Assembly (NCBI GenBank): GCA_913061055.1
Contig: CAJXVA010000019.1
Location: forward strand, 1 to 42,382
DNA length: 42,382 nucleotides
Direction of reading: 5' to 3'
Origin: an uncultured Pseudomonadota bacterium
GTDB lineage: Bacteria > Myxococcota_A > Polyangia > Nannocystales > Nannocystaceae
Shown: in pieces, positions 35,296 to 42,382 of the stretch
Layout of the letters: each line of letters starts with the position of its first letter
How positions within the stretch are numbered: position 1 is the stretch's first letter
Made by a program: the position numbers and the translations under genes
Notes under the pieces: model-generated
What the model saw: the letters and a program-made list of their open reading frames with translations, nothing else
Database searches by the model: none
What the model was told of the DNA's origin: nothing

Positions 35296-36546
35296 ATGGC
35301 CAACGAGACGATCGACAAGCTCCGCGTCAACGGCGAACGCCTGTGGCAATCCCTGATGGAACTGGCCGAGATCGGGGCGACGCCCAAGGGCGGTGTATGC
35401 CGGCTGGCGCTCACCGACCTCGACAAGTTGGGCCGCGACCTCGTCATCAAGTGGGCGAAGGAGGCCGGCATGACGGTCACGGTCGACAAGATCGGGAACG
35501 GGTTCTTGCGGCGCGCCGGAAAGAACAACGACCTGCCGCCGATCGTCACCGGCAGCCACATCGATACCCAGCCGACCGGCGGCAAGTTCGACGGCAACTA
35601 CGGAGTCCTCGCGGGGCTCGAGGTTGTCCGGACGCTGAACGACCATGGCATCCAAACCGAGGCGCCGATCGAGGTCGCGTTTTGGACCAACGAGGAAGGC
35701 TCGCGTTTCGTCCCGGTCATGATGGGCTCGGGCGTGTTCGCCAAGGCGTTCTCTCTCGAGACCGCGTACGCGGCGACCGACGCGGACGGGCACTCCGTGC
35801 AAGCGGAGCTCGAGCGCATCGGCTACGTCGGAGATGAGGAGCCAGGCGATCACCCGATCGGCGCCTACTTCGAGACCCACATCGAGCAGGGCCCGGTGTT
35901 GGAAGACAACGACGTGGTGATCGGCGTCGTGCCCGGCGTGCTCGGGATCCGCTGGTACGACTGCACCGTCACGGGCATGGAGGCGCACGCAGGCCCCACC
36001 CCGATGGCACTGCGCAAGGACGCGATGCAGGTCGCGGCAAAACTGATCCAAGAAGTCGTCGCCATCGCGCACCGGCACGAGCCCCACGGGCGCGGCACGG
36101 TCGGCAATGTGTCGGTCCACCCCAACAGCCGCAACGTCATCCCTGGCCAGGTGAAGTTCTCGGTCGACCTGCGCAACAGCACCAACGAGCTCGTCGACGC
36201 CATGGACGCGGATCTCCGCAACGTGATCGCCAACGTGCAGCGCGACTCCGGACTGCCCATCGAGCTCGAGGTCGTCTCGGAGTACGCCGCGACACCGTTT
36301 CACGAAGAGTGCGTGACCGCAGTGCAAGGTGCCGCGGAGAAGCTCGGCTACTCCAACATGCCCGTCGTCTCGGGCGCGGGTCACGACGCGATCTACATGG
36401 CCCGTCTGGCTCCCGCCGGCATGATCTTCATCCCCTGCAAGGACGGAATCAGCCACAACGAGATCGAAGACGCCAAGCCCGAGCACATCACCGCCGGTTG
36501 CAACGTGCTGCTGCACGCGATGCTCGAGCGCGCCGCCGTGGTGTGA
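35296..36546 (+). CDS. M20-family N-carbamoyl amino acid hydrolase/allantoate amidohydrolase type
   Basis: A 416-aa zinc amidohydrolase. Metal ligands and their motifs: His88 (TGSHIDTQPTGGKFDGNYG, with Asp99), Glu133-134 (TNEEGSRF), His195 (YFETHIEQGPVLE) and the final His in ISHNEIE. The motifs TGSHIDT, NEEGSRF and HIEQGPVLE mark the hydantoinase/carbamoylase group, which cleaves N-carbamoyl-L-amino acids, allantoate or ureidoglycolate; the substrate cannot be fixed. ATG 35296 is used because MANETIDKLRVNGERLW aligns with the family N-terminus. No hydantoinase or purine gene is near, so it seems to be a single gene; it ends 19 bases before the convergent sodC. Confidence 0.9.
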   Translation: MANETIDKLRVNGERLWQSLMELAEIGATPKGGVCRLALTDLDKLGRDLVIKWAKEAGMTVTVDKIGNGFLRRAGKNNDLPPIVTGSHIDTQPTGGKFDGNYGVLAGLEVVRTLNDHGIQTEAPIEVAFWTNEEGSRFVPVMMGSGVFAKAFSLETAYAATDADGHSVQAELERIGYVGDEEPGDHPIGAYFETHIEQGPVLEDNDVVIGVVPGVLGIRWYDCTVTGMEAHAGPTPMALRKDAMQVAAKLIQEVVAIAHRHEPHGRGTVGNVSVHPNSRNVIPGQVKFSVDLRNSTNELVDAMDADLRNVIANVQRDSGLPIELEVVSEYAATPFHEECVTAVQGAAEKLGYSNMPVVSGAGHDAIYMARLAPAGMIFIPCKDGISHNEIEDAKPEHITAGCNVLLHAMLERAAVV

Positions 36547-36565
36547 GCGAGGTAGGATCCGGCGG

Positions 36566-37108
36566 CTAGACCGCGGGCGAGATCACCCCGCAGGCGACGC
36601 GGGGCCCCGCGGCACCACTGGGCTGGCTCTTCAGGTCATCGGCGTTGGCATGCACGATGACAGCCTTGCCGATGACCGAGTCCCCGGCCGCCGGATCGAG
36701 GACGACGTCCATCTCGAGCTCGACCGAGACCACACCGTCGGCCGAAGCATCGACGTTGCCGAAGTCGCCGGCGTGACGCTGGTCGTCGGAGCGAGAACCG
36801 TGTTGGCGCTCGTGCGGATTGAAGTGGCCACCGGCCGAGGTGAAGTCCTCCGCCGAGCAGTCGCCCGATTCGTGGATGTGAAACCCGTGCGGACCCGGCT
36901 CGAGCCCGGTGAGTTCCACCTTGACGCGCACCATCTCGCCCTCGGGCACGAACTCGACGGTCCCGGCCACGCCCGCGTTGGACTGTACGGTCGCGATCGC
37001 ACCGGACACCACCGGCGCTGCCCCTGCATCGAGCGTGTCCGGTGAACTCGCCGTGGAAGCGCAGGCCAGGACCAGAAGCACAGGGGAGCACAGGAAGCAG
37101 ATGCGCAT
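36566..37108 (-). CDS. sodC: Cu/Zn superoxide dismutase, lipoprotein form
   Basis: A 180-aa enzyme converting superoxide to oxygen and hydrogen peroxide outside the cytoplasm. All ligands are present: Cu by His77, His79 and His153, bridging His95, Zn by His103, His112 and Asp115 (GPHGFHIHESGDC, GGHFNP, RQHGS, RHAGDFGN, VIVHANADD). The structural disulfide Cys84-Cys173 and the substrate-guiding Arg170 (GPRVACGVI) are intact. The signal peptide ends in lipobox LVLAC (Cys16), so it is probably membrane-anchored. ATG 37108 opens that signal; the frame extends upstream without coding character. It lies 55 bases after the copper monooxygenase gene on the same strand. Confidence 0.95.
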   Translation of the reverse strand: MRICFLCSPVLLVLACASTASSPDTLDAGAAPVVSGAIATVQSNAGVAGTVEFVPEGEMVRVKVELTGLEPGPHGFHIHESGDCSAEDFTSAGGHFNPHERQHGSRSDDQRHAGDFGNVDASADGVVSVELEMDVVLDPAAGDSVIGKAVIVHANADDLKSQPSGAAGPRVACGVISPAV

Positions 37109-37163
37109 GGTCCCACGCCTGTACCTGGTCTTTTGACTCCGCGCCAGTCTTCGTGGACCCAGC

Positions 37164-38885
37164 TTACAGTCCGCACTCCGCCAGCCCATCGCATGTCCCG
37201 TCCGCGAGGATCGGGTCCATGCATTCCACGACCGCCGCATACTCCGCCGCGCACTCGGCCGCGGCACAGCGTCCAGGACTCCCCGCCATCAGCAGCGAGT
37301 TCACGAAGCAGTCCTGTAGGCACGTATCGGCTTCGAGCAACACAGCGCCACACGTCAGGGCGGTGCATTCCAACGCCGCACCGATCGCACAGGTCTGGCA
37401 CCCAAACGAGGCTTCCTCGCAGCTGAGTGTGCAGTCGAGCCCGGACGATGGCTCGCAGTCGCAGGAGGACGACGGGTCACACTCGGTCTCGCTCGCAACG
37501 ACCGCGGGCGAGAACGGCGACACCACGCTCATGTACAGCAAGCACATCTCATCGAGCGTGCCGTCTCCCCACTCAACATCGACGGGTTCCTGCGGCACAC
37601 CGTCGACGAGAGGCTGGTTCTCGGCGGAGTTGTCGAAGGTGCACGTGATGTCGACGGCGTCTCCGGGGTTGATCTCGGCGAAGTCGGTGAGCTGGTAGGC
37701 CTGCTGCCAGTTGAAGTCCCACTTCGGGATGTCGAGCAGGCACGCGGCCTCCCCCACGTCGGGCACGACGTCCCCTCGGATCTGCTGGCCAAGCAAGTGC
37801 ATGTGCCCCGCGAGCTGACGAACGACGATCGTCTCATCGCTGTAGTTGGTGAACCGTTGCGTCATCTCGACGTTGGATTCGCCGGCGGGAATGTCGAGTT
37901 CCTGCACGGCGAGTGGCCGCGTCGTCAGCAGCTGGTCCGGTGGCTGATCGGTCAGTCGGAGTTTCAACTCGGTGGAGTCTTCTTGGGGCTCGCCAGCCTG
38001 GGCGCTGTAGTGCACCTGCATCACGATGGGGCTGCCCGCGAGGATGCGTACGGCCATCCCGTCCGGCGTCTCCTGCACGGACTGCCCGGGAACCCAAGCG
38101 GCGATCTGGGTGGGGAAGCCAGTGGCAAAGCTTGCTGCAGCGTCGTCGCCTGCGGGCACGGGCCCACCGAAGCATCCGTACCCGGGACCGTCGTCGGCGT
38201 CGTCCGTTGCGACGATGTCCGCACGCAGTGACGGGTCGAGCGCGTAGACCAACACGTGGTGCACCTGGGCCGATCCGGGCACGACTTGAGCGCCGGTCAT
38301 ATACAGGTCCTCCGCCAACGTCAGCTCGTCGAGAATGAAGCAGCGGTAGTCGTCCGAGGCCTCCGCGCTCGAGACATACCCGGTCGGAACCCGCGCGGTG
38401 TGGGTCGAATCCAGCTCGAGGTTGGGCCCGACATAAGTCACCGCGTCATCGCTGCTTCCCGGTGGCGTCTCCGCCTCCACCCAGCTGCGGAAGCGTTCGA
38501 TGTCCTCGGGTGGGACAATGCGCTCGTTGGCAAGCGACCGGCAGGCAGGGTCGGGCGACCACGGTGGCATGGTGCCTGCCTCCATCACCGTGACCGCGGC
38601 GGCGGCCAGTTCCGCGACGGCGTCGTAGCTGTCCAGGGCATACGGAGCGGTTCCACTGCCGTCATGACAGCCCAGACAGTGCTGCTGAACGATGAGCTCG
38701 ACGTCCCCGTAGTAGACGATGTCTTCGGGCGGAACGACCTCGTCCAAGCCACAACCACCGCCCAGCGCTCCCGTCAGCAGCGCCGATCCCAGCATCGTGA
38801 GCAGCGGCCGCGCCCCGATGGAACGCCTCTCGGGCCCTGTTGTCGAACAGCCTGCGGGAGGGAGGGTGACGCTGAAGTTGCTCAT
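37164..38885 (-). CDS. PHM/DBH-type copper monooxygenase with cytochrome c-like segment
   Basis: A 573-aa exported protein. After a hydrophobic leader (about 22-45; a downstream ATG at 38795 could also start it) comes a heme-type motif CLGCH (70-74) with MPPW (Met106) as possible axial ligand. The copper type II ascorbate-dependent monooxygenase core follows, with all ligands: His209-His210 (VHHVLVYAL) and His292 (MQVHYSA) for one copper, His361 and His363 (GHMHLLG) and Met447 (LDEMCLLYM) for the other. The last 110 residues are Cys-rich. The eukaryotic relatives hydroxylate dopamine or peptidyl-glycine using ascorbate; here the attached heme may supply electrons (inference). Substrate unknown. 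Divergent from the tyrosinase-like gene. Confidence 0.85.
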   Translation of the reverse strand: MSNFSVTLPPAGCSTTGPERRSIGARPLLTMLGSALLTGALGGGCGLDEVVPPEDIVYYGDVELIVQQHCLGCHDGSGTAPYALDSYDAVAELAAAAVTVMEAGTMPPWSPDPACRSLANERIVPPEDIERFRSWVEAETPPGSSDDAVTYVGPNLELDSTHTARVPTGYVSSAEASDDYRCFILDELTLAEDLYMTGAQVVPGSAQVHHVLVYALDPSLRADIVATDDADDGPGYGCFGGPVPAGDDAAASFATGFPTQIAAWVPGQSVQETPDGMAVRILAGSPIVMQVHYSAQAGEPQEDSTELKLRLTDQPPDQLLTTRPLAVQELDIPAGESNVEMTQRFTNYSDETIVVRQLAGHMHLLGQQIRGDVVPDVGEAACLLDIPKWDFNWQQAYQLTDFAEINPGDAVDITCTFDNSAENQPLVDGVPQEPVDVEWGDGTLDEMCLLYMSVVSPFSPAVVASETECDPSSSCDCEPSSGLDCTLSCEEASFGCQTCAIGAALECTALTCGAVLLEADTCLQDCFVNSLLMAGSPGRCAAAECAAEYAAVVECMDPILADGTCDGLAECGL

Positions 38886-38925
38886 GGTCGCTTGCGGACA
38901 CACTGGGCTGCAAACACCAACAACA

Positions 38926-38991
38926 CCATGACAGCCCATGACACCCGGCCCCGTGTCATGGCCCGTCACCCCCTGTCATGGATTGTCATAG
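38926..38991. promoter_or_regulatory. phased array of TGTCAT half-sites (operator)
   Basis: Two copies of CCATGACA (starts 38926 and 38936, forward) face copies of its complement at 38953 (GTGTCATGG), 38973 (CTGTCATGG) and 38983 (TTGTCATAG); a weaker GTCA copy sits exactly in register at 38963. On each side the starts are spaced by 10 bases or 20, and the inner pair forms a perfect 9-bp inverted repeat over 8 bases. The half-site equals that of PhoB boxes (CTGTCAT) and of copper boxes for CusR (ATGACA/TGTCAT), both bound by OmpR-family regulators. It lies between the divergent copper monooxygenase and tyrosinase-like genes. Confidence 0.7.
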
Positions 38992-39062
38992 AGCTGCGAA
39001 GCAGGCTGGGTGCACGACGCTGACGCGGCTTCGACAGCCCCCAGCCACCCCTCAGGAGCCTC

Positions 39063-40373
39063 ATGCGACCGCTCAAGACCATCACCCCCCTCCTCCTCTC
39101 GCCGCTTCTCTTCGGCGGCCTGCTCGCATGCAACGGCGATGCTGCCGAGTCCGGGGCCACGGATGGCCCGCCAGGCTGCGTGAGCGCGATGGACCTTCCT
39201 CGAACCATCACCAGCCACATGCCCCTGGGTGGCGATTTCGAGGCGGTCGTGACCGCGGACCTGCGGTGCCCGGACTCTGCGGAGCTGACGGTCGAGACCG
39301 AGGGCAGGACCTACTCACTGGAGCTCGGCGACGGAACAGTCATCGTCTCCGCTGCGGACCGTCCGATGATCACAGCCGTCTGGACGGACCGCGGGGCACT
39401 CTCGATCACGAGCGATGACGGCACGACGCTAGGCGAACCGTTGCGCTCGTACCTACTCTTTCGTGCCAGCGACATTGCGGACTTCGATCCCATCGCGCTG
39501 GCCCTGCTCGACTGGGCGACGTTGTCCGCGATGCTGGATCTCGAAGGCGCGGACCCCGATGGCAACGACCCCGCCGAGGATGCGCAGCAGCTCCCTCCCT
39601 CCCTGCGGTTTGTCCAAGACCATCCCCCGGTCTTCCGCATGGAAAAGGCGGACTTGTCGGAGGCGAACTCCATCGCGCTCGTCGCCGCGATGGACGGACT
39701 GATGAACGACCGCGAGGTCATCGACTTCCACCACTACGAACTCTGCCACCTCGATGAGCAGTTCTTCACCGAGCACGACGTCTTCGTAGACCGGATGGAA
39801 GCCCAGGTCCGCGGAGTATCGCCGGCGCTACAGCTTCCGTTTGGACGGCTGCCATGGCACGAGCCGGGCTCTCCGATCCCAGATGCGTACGCGACGTGGT
39901 CCGACATCGCCGAGGATTTCTACGCAGCCAACGACGTGTGCGGGGACTACCCGAGGCGGATCTGCACCAACGAGGTCAAGTACACCCTAAAGTTCGGAAC
40001 GCCCGAGGTGCAGAACCGGTGGGCATGCGACCCGGCCGACCGCGCGCGATGGTGTGAAGGGCTGCTGCTCGGGCACGAATGCTCCGATCTGATCGGAACC
40101 CAACCCGATGAGTACCTCGGCTGCGAGGTCGGCGACGACGGTCTCCCCATCCAGTGCCCCTACGCTGTCCTCGACCGCTTCAAAGGTGAGCGGCTGTGTG
40201 ACTACGCAACGGTCGGAGACCTCTGGACCGAGATGATCGACTGGCACGGTCAAGTCCACGACCGCATCGGTGGCGCGCACGGTGACCACGCAATGACGCC
40301 CACGACACCATCGTTCTGGCTGTTTCACGTCACGATCAACTCCATGTACGAGGGCTACCTCCGGTGTCCCTGA
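39063..40373 (+). CDS. tyrosinase-like di-copper lipoprotein
   Basis: A 436-aa protein from ATG 39063 with AGGAG four bases upstream. Signal peptide with lipobox LLAC (Cys23). After an N-terminal domain (about 35-180, beta-rich) come tyrosinase-type copper sites: CuA from His223/224, His229 (FHHYELCH) and His238 (TEHDVFVDRMEAQ), with LPFGRLPWHEP where tyrosinases have LPYWDW; CuB from His395 and His399 (WHGQVHDRIGGAHGD) and His422 (PSFWLFHVTINSMYEGYL). The usual His-His-Ala-Asn-Asp end is changed but keeps the copper His. Many extra Cys between the sites suggest a disulfide-stabilised form. Phenol oxidation is likely; melanin or crosslinking is a guess. The next gene overlaps its end by ten bases. 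Confidence 0.75.
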   Translation: MRPLKTITPLLLSPLLFGGLLACNGDAAESGATDGPPGCVSAMDLPRTITSHMPLGGDFEAVVTADLRCPDSAELTVETEGRTYSLELGDGTVIVSAADRPMITAVWTDRGALSITSDDGTTLGEPLRSYLLFRASDIADFDPIALALLDWATLSAMLDLEGADPDGNDPAEDAQQLPPSLRFVQDHPPVFRMEKADLSEANSIALVAAMDGLMNDREVIDFHHYELCHLDEQFFTEHDVFVDRMEAQVRGVSPALQLPFGRLPWHEPGSPIPDAYATWSDIAEDFYAANDVCGDYPRRICTNEVKYTLKFGTPEVQNRWACDPADRARWCEGLLLGHECSDLIGTQPDEYLGCEVGDDGLPIQCPYAVLDRFKGERLCDYATVGDLWTEMIDWHGQVHDRIGGAHGDHAMTPTTPSFWLFHVTINSMYEGYLRCP

Positions 40374-42333
40374 AGCAGATCCGGACGGGGCTGGTCGTGG
40401 GCTGCATGACGGTTGCATGCACGTCGGAGCCTCAACGTGGGGTGCCATCGACTCCCCTCGCCGTGGCCGAGCCCGCCGACCTCGGCGCTCCCGCTCCGGC
40501 CTCAAAGCTCGCCGTCCCGCTCGACGGCCACGCTCGAATGGTCGCCGCGCTGGCAGATATCCGAGACCACGCCGACGAGGACAACCGTTTTCAAGGTGGC
40601 GCACAGCTCCGCCAGGCCCGAGCTTGGCTCGCAGCGGTTCCCGACGACGCACCCGCGGGGAGGCGTACCTCGACTCAGTTGTTGGTCGCCCTCAACGAGC
40701 TTCGCCTCGGGAACGACGGTGTGGCCAGCAAGATCCTGACGGAAGCATTGGCAACGCTCGGCTCAACCCGCGAGTCGTGGGCCGTAGACCAGCGCCAGTA
40801 CACGCTCTACCTGCTTGCCGTCTCCTCCCTTCGCCTGGCGGAGACGATGAACTGCTGCGTTCAGGACATGCCGGAGAGCTGCATCGTCCCGATCCGCGGG
40901 GGCGGCATCCACAACAACCCGGAGGGCTCCGAGGGGGCGATCGTGCACCTCGAGAAGGTGCTCGCGGAAATCGACGAGCGACACAACCTCTACCTCGGTG
41001 CGCGGTGGCTGCTCAACATCGCGTACATGACCCTGGACCGCTACCCGGACGATGTCCCGGAGCCGTACCGCCTCCCCGTCGCGCTGTTCGAATCCGACGA
41101 GACGTTCCCTCCGTTCGTGAACCTGAGCGCGAGCCTCGGGACGAACACGTTCTCGATCGGCGGAGGCGTGGTGTCGGACGACTTCGATGGAGACGGCGAC
41201 GTGGACGTCATTGTGAGCACCCGGGATGTTGGGGAGCGCATTCGGTACTTCGTCAACGGTGGCGACGGCACCTTCGAGGAGTCGGGCGCCAGCGCAGGCC
41301 TGGAAGGGATCCTGGGCGGCATCAACTTGGTGCACGCCGACTACGACAACGACGGTCTTCCGGATGTCTACGTGCTGCGAGGGGGATGGCTGTCGTCCCC
41401 CTCGCGGCACCCGAACTCCCTCCTGAAGAATCTTGGAAACGGGCAGTTCCGGGACGTGACCTTCGAGGCGGGTCTCGGCGAGGACCCCCGCCCCAGCCAA
41501 GCCGCCGCGTGGGCCGACTACGACAACGATGGGGATCTCGATCTGTACGTCTGCGACGAGCTCCCCGCCTCGGAAGGCGGTGCGACCGGGCAGCTGTTTC
41601 AGAACGAAGGCGATGGCACATTCACCGACGTTGCCGCGGCAGCGGGGGTGCTCAACAACGCCCACTCCAAGGGTGCAGTCTGGGGAGATATCGACGGGGA
41701 TGACTATCCGGATCTCTTCGTCTCCAACTTCCAGCAGCCGAACCTACTGTTCAAGAACCTCGGCGACGGCACATTCGTGAACATCGCGGCCGAGGCGGGC
41801 GTGGAAGAGCCTCGCGGCAGCGTGGTGAGCTGGTTCTGGGACTTCGACAACGACGGAAGCCTAGACCTCTTCGTCCCAGACTTCGGCGCCGACATGCCGG
41901 ACATCGCCGCCGATGCGCTCGGGCTCGAGCCCGAAGCCGGGCCACCCCGGTTGTTCAAAGGCAACGGCCGTGGAGGGTTCGTATCCGTCGGCGCTCAGAT
42001 GGGGCTGACCGGACCCATCGCTCCGCTGGGGGCCAACTTCTCCGATGCTGACGGCGACGGTTTCTTGGACATGTACATCGGCACCGGCGGCGCCGACTTC
42101 GACCAGCTCATGCCCAACCGCTTCTTCCGCAACGACGGCGGAGTGCGCCTCGTCGACGCGACGATCTCCGCCCGGCTTGGTCACATCCAAAAGGGCCACG
42201 CTGTCGCGTTCGCCGACTTCGACAATGACGGCGACAACGACATCTTTCAACAGATCGGCGGCTCGTACATCGCCGACAAGTACGCCGATGCGCTGTACGT
42301 GAACCCGGGGCACGGCAACGATTGGCTCAGCGT
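40364..42333 (+). CDS. CRTAC1-like FG-GAP lipoprotein with ASPIC/UnbV start (3'-truncated)
   Basis: The frame from GTG 40364, overlapping the tyrosinase-like gene by ten bases, stays open to the window end; genomic sequence stops at 42333, so the last true codon is 42329-42331. The short signal peptide has Cys at 14 and 19 (VVGCMTVAC). Residues 50-240 are helical. Then seven Ca-binding FG-GAP loops follow: DFDGDGDVDVI (about 273), DYDNDGLPDVYV (326), DYDNDGDLDLYV (385), DIDGDDYPDLFV (443), DFDNDGSLDLFV (492), DADGDGFLDMYI (560), DFDNDGDNDIF (620), forming a beta-propeller. NPGHGNDWLS at the cut matches the start of the ASPIC/UnbV domain. Coupling to the tyrosinase-like gene suggests a shared extracellular job. 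Confidence 0.85.
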
Positions 42334-42382
42334 CTGTCTCTTATACACATCTGACGCTGCCGACGAGCGATCTAGTGTAGAT
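42334..42382 (-). other. Illumina Nextera adapter and index (not genomic)
   Basis: 42334-42366 is the reverse complement of the 33-base Nextera Read 1 transposase adapter, starting with the Tn5 mosaic end CTGTCTCTTATACACATCT. 42367-42374 (GCGATCTA) equals the reverse complement of i5 index TAGATCGC (501), and 42375-42382 (GTGTAGAT) begins the P5 flow-cell sequence. These 49 bases are library read-through left at a contig end. Any translation across them is false. Confidence 0.97.

Noticed and set aside
40417..41703. A 428-codon plus-strand frame at the end of the window
   Set aside because: Arg/Pro/Gly-rich composition without motifs; the FG-GAP loops lie in another frame that starts at 40364.
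42334..42352. Tn5-like transposon end as a natural mobile element
   Set aside because: It is followed exactly by commercial adapter, index and flow-cell sequence, so it is a library artefact.

Overview
The window is high-GC DNA with tightly packed genes on both strands. It looks like a Nannocystis/Enhygromyxa-type myxobacterium (order-level call by inference). The grounds are the many secreted lipoproteins with thrombospondin type-3, FG-GAP or RCC1 repeats, a Thr/Glu/Gly/Ser low-complexity linker after a lipobox, a Ser/Thr kinase fused to kinesin-light-chain-type TPRs, an ECF sigma factor, and Cys-rich copper/heme surface enzymes. No rRNA, tRNA, CRISPR array, phage or natural mobile element was seen. 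The left edge cuts a gene. The right edge (from 42334) is not genomic: it is an Illumina Nextera adapter with an i5 index.

1-7392: one translationally coupled operon. It starts with the 3' part of a 2-oxo-acid dehydrogenase E2 acyltransferase, then an acyl carrier protein, then a complete N-type ATPase in the order atpD-C-Q-R-B-E-F-A-G. There is no separate delta gene; subunit b carries a delta-like C-terminal tail. The c subunit has the full sodium-ligand signature (Gln30, Glu63, Ser64, Tyr68). Most junctions are 4-base start/stop overlaps, including E2/ACP and ACP/atpD, so the acyl-transfer pair is wired into the ATPase operon.

7488-14422: a membrane-anchored esterase, an ATP-grasp protein and a small polyhydroxyalkanoate-system-type protein (minus strand); then a plus-strand set of leucine-type dehydrogenase, ketopantoate-reductase-like protein and a membrane protein linked by ATGA overlaps; then a minus-strand membrane protein and a short SMI1/KNR4-like gene.

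14577-24663: signalling and surface proteins. A kinase-TPR gene converges on a minus-strand run (TSP3 lipoprotein, CxxCH lipoprotein, ECF sigma factor, small lipoprotein). The facing ends share a 20-bp inverted repeat holding both stop codons. An FG-GAP lipoprotein and an RCC1 lipoprotein diverge from one intergenic region.

24811-35163: metabolic and stress genes (PLP enzyme of the Cys/Met family, short HPF/RaiA-like protein, GFA-type zinc protein, PP2C phosphatase, MAPEG protein, pirin, PNPOx-like protein with its TetR regulator), a Cys-rich lipoprotein, an unknown protein and a secreted gluzincin-like peptidase.

35296-42333: an M20-type amidohydrolase, then a group rich in copper proteins: Cu/Zn superoxide dismutase, a PHM/DBH-type copper monooxygenase with a cytochrome-like CxxCH segment, and a divergent tyrosinase-like gene followed by a CRTAC1/UnbV-type FG-GAP lipoprotein. 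Between the two divergent copper enzymes lies a helically phased array of TGTCAT half-sites, which suggests a shared regulator, possibly responsive to copper or phosphate.
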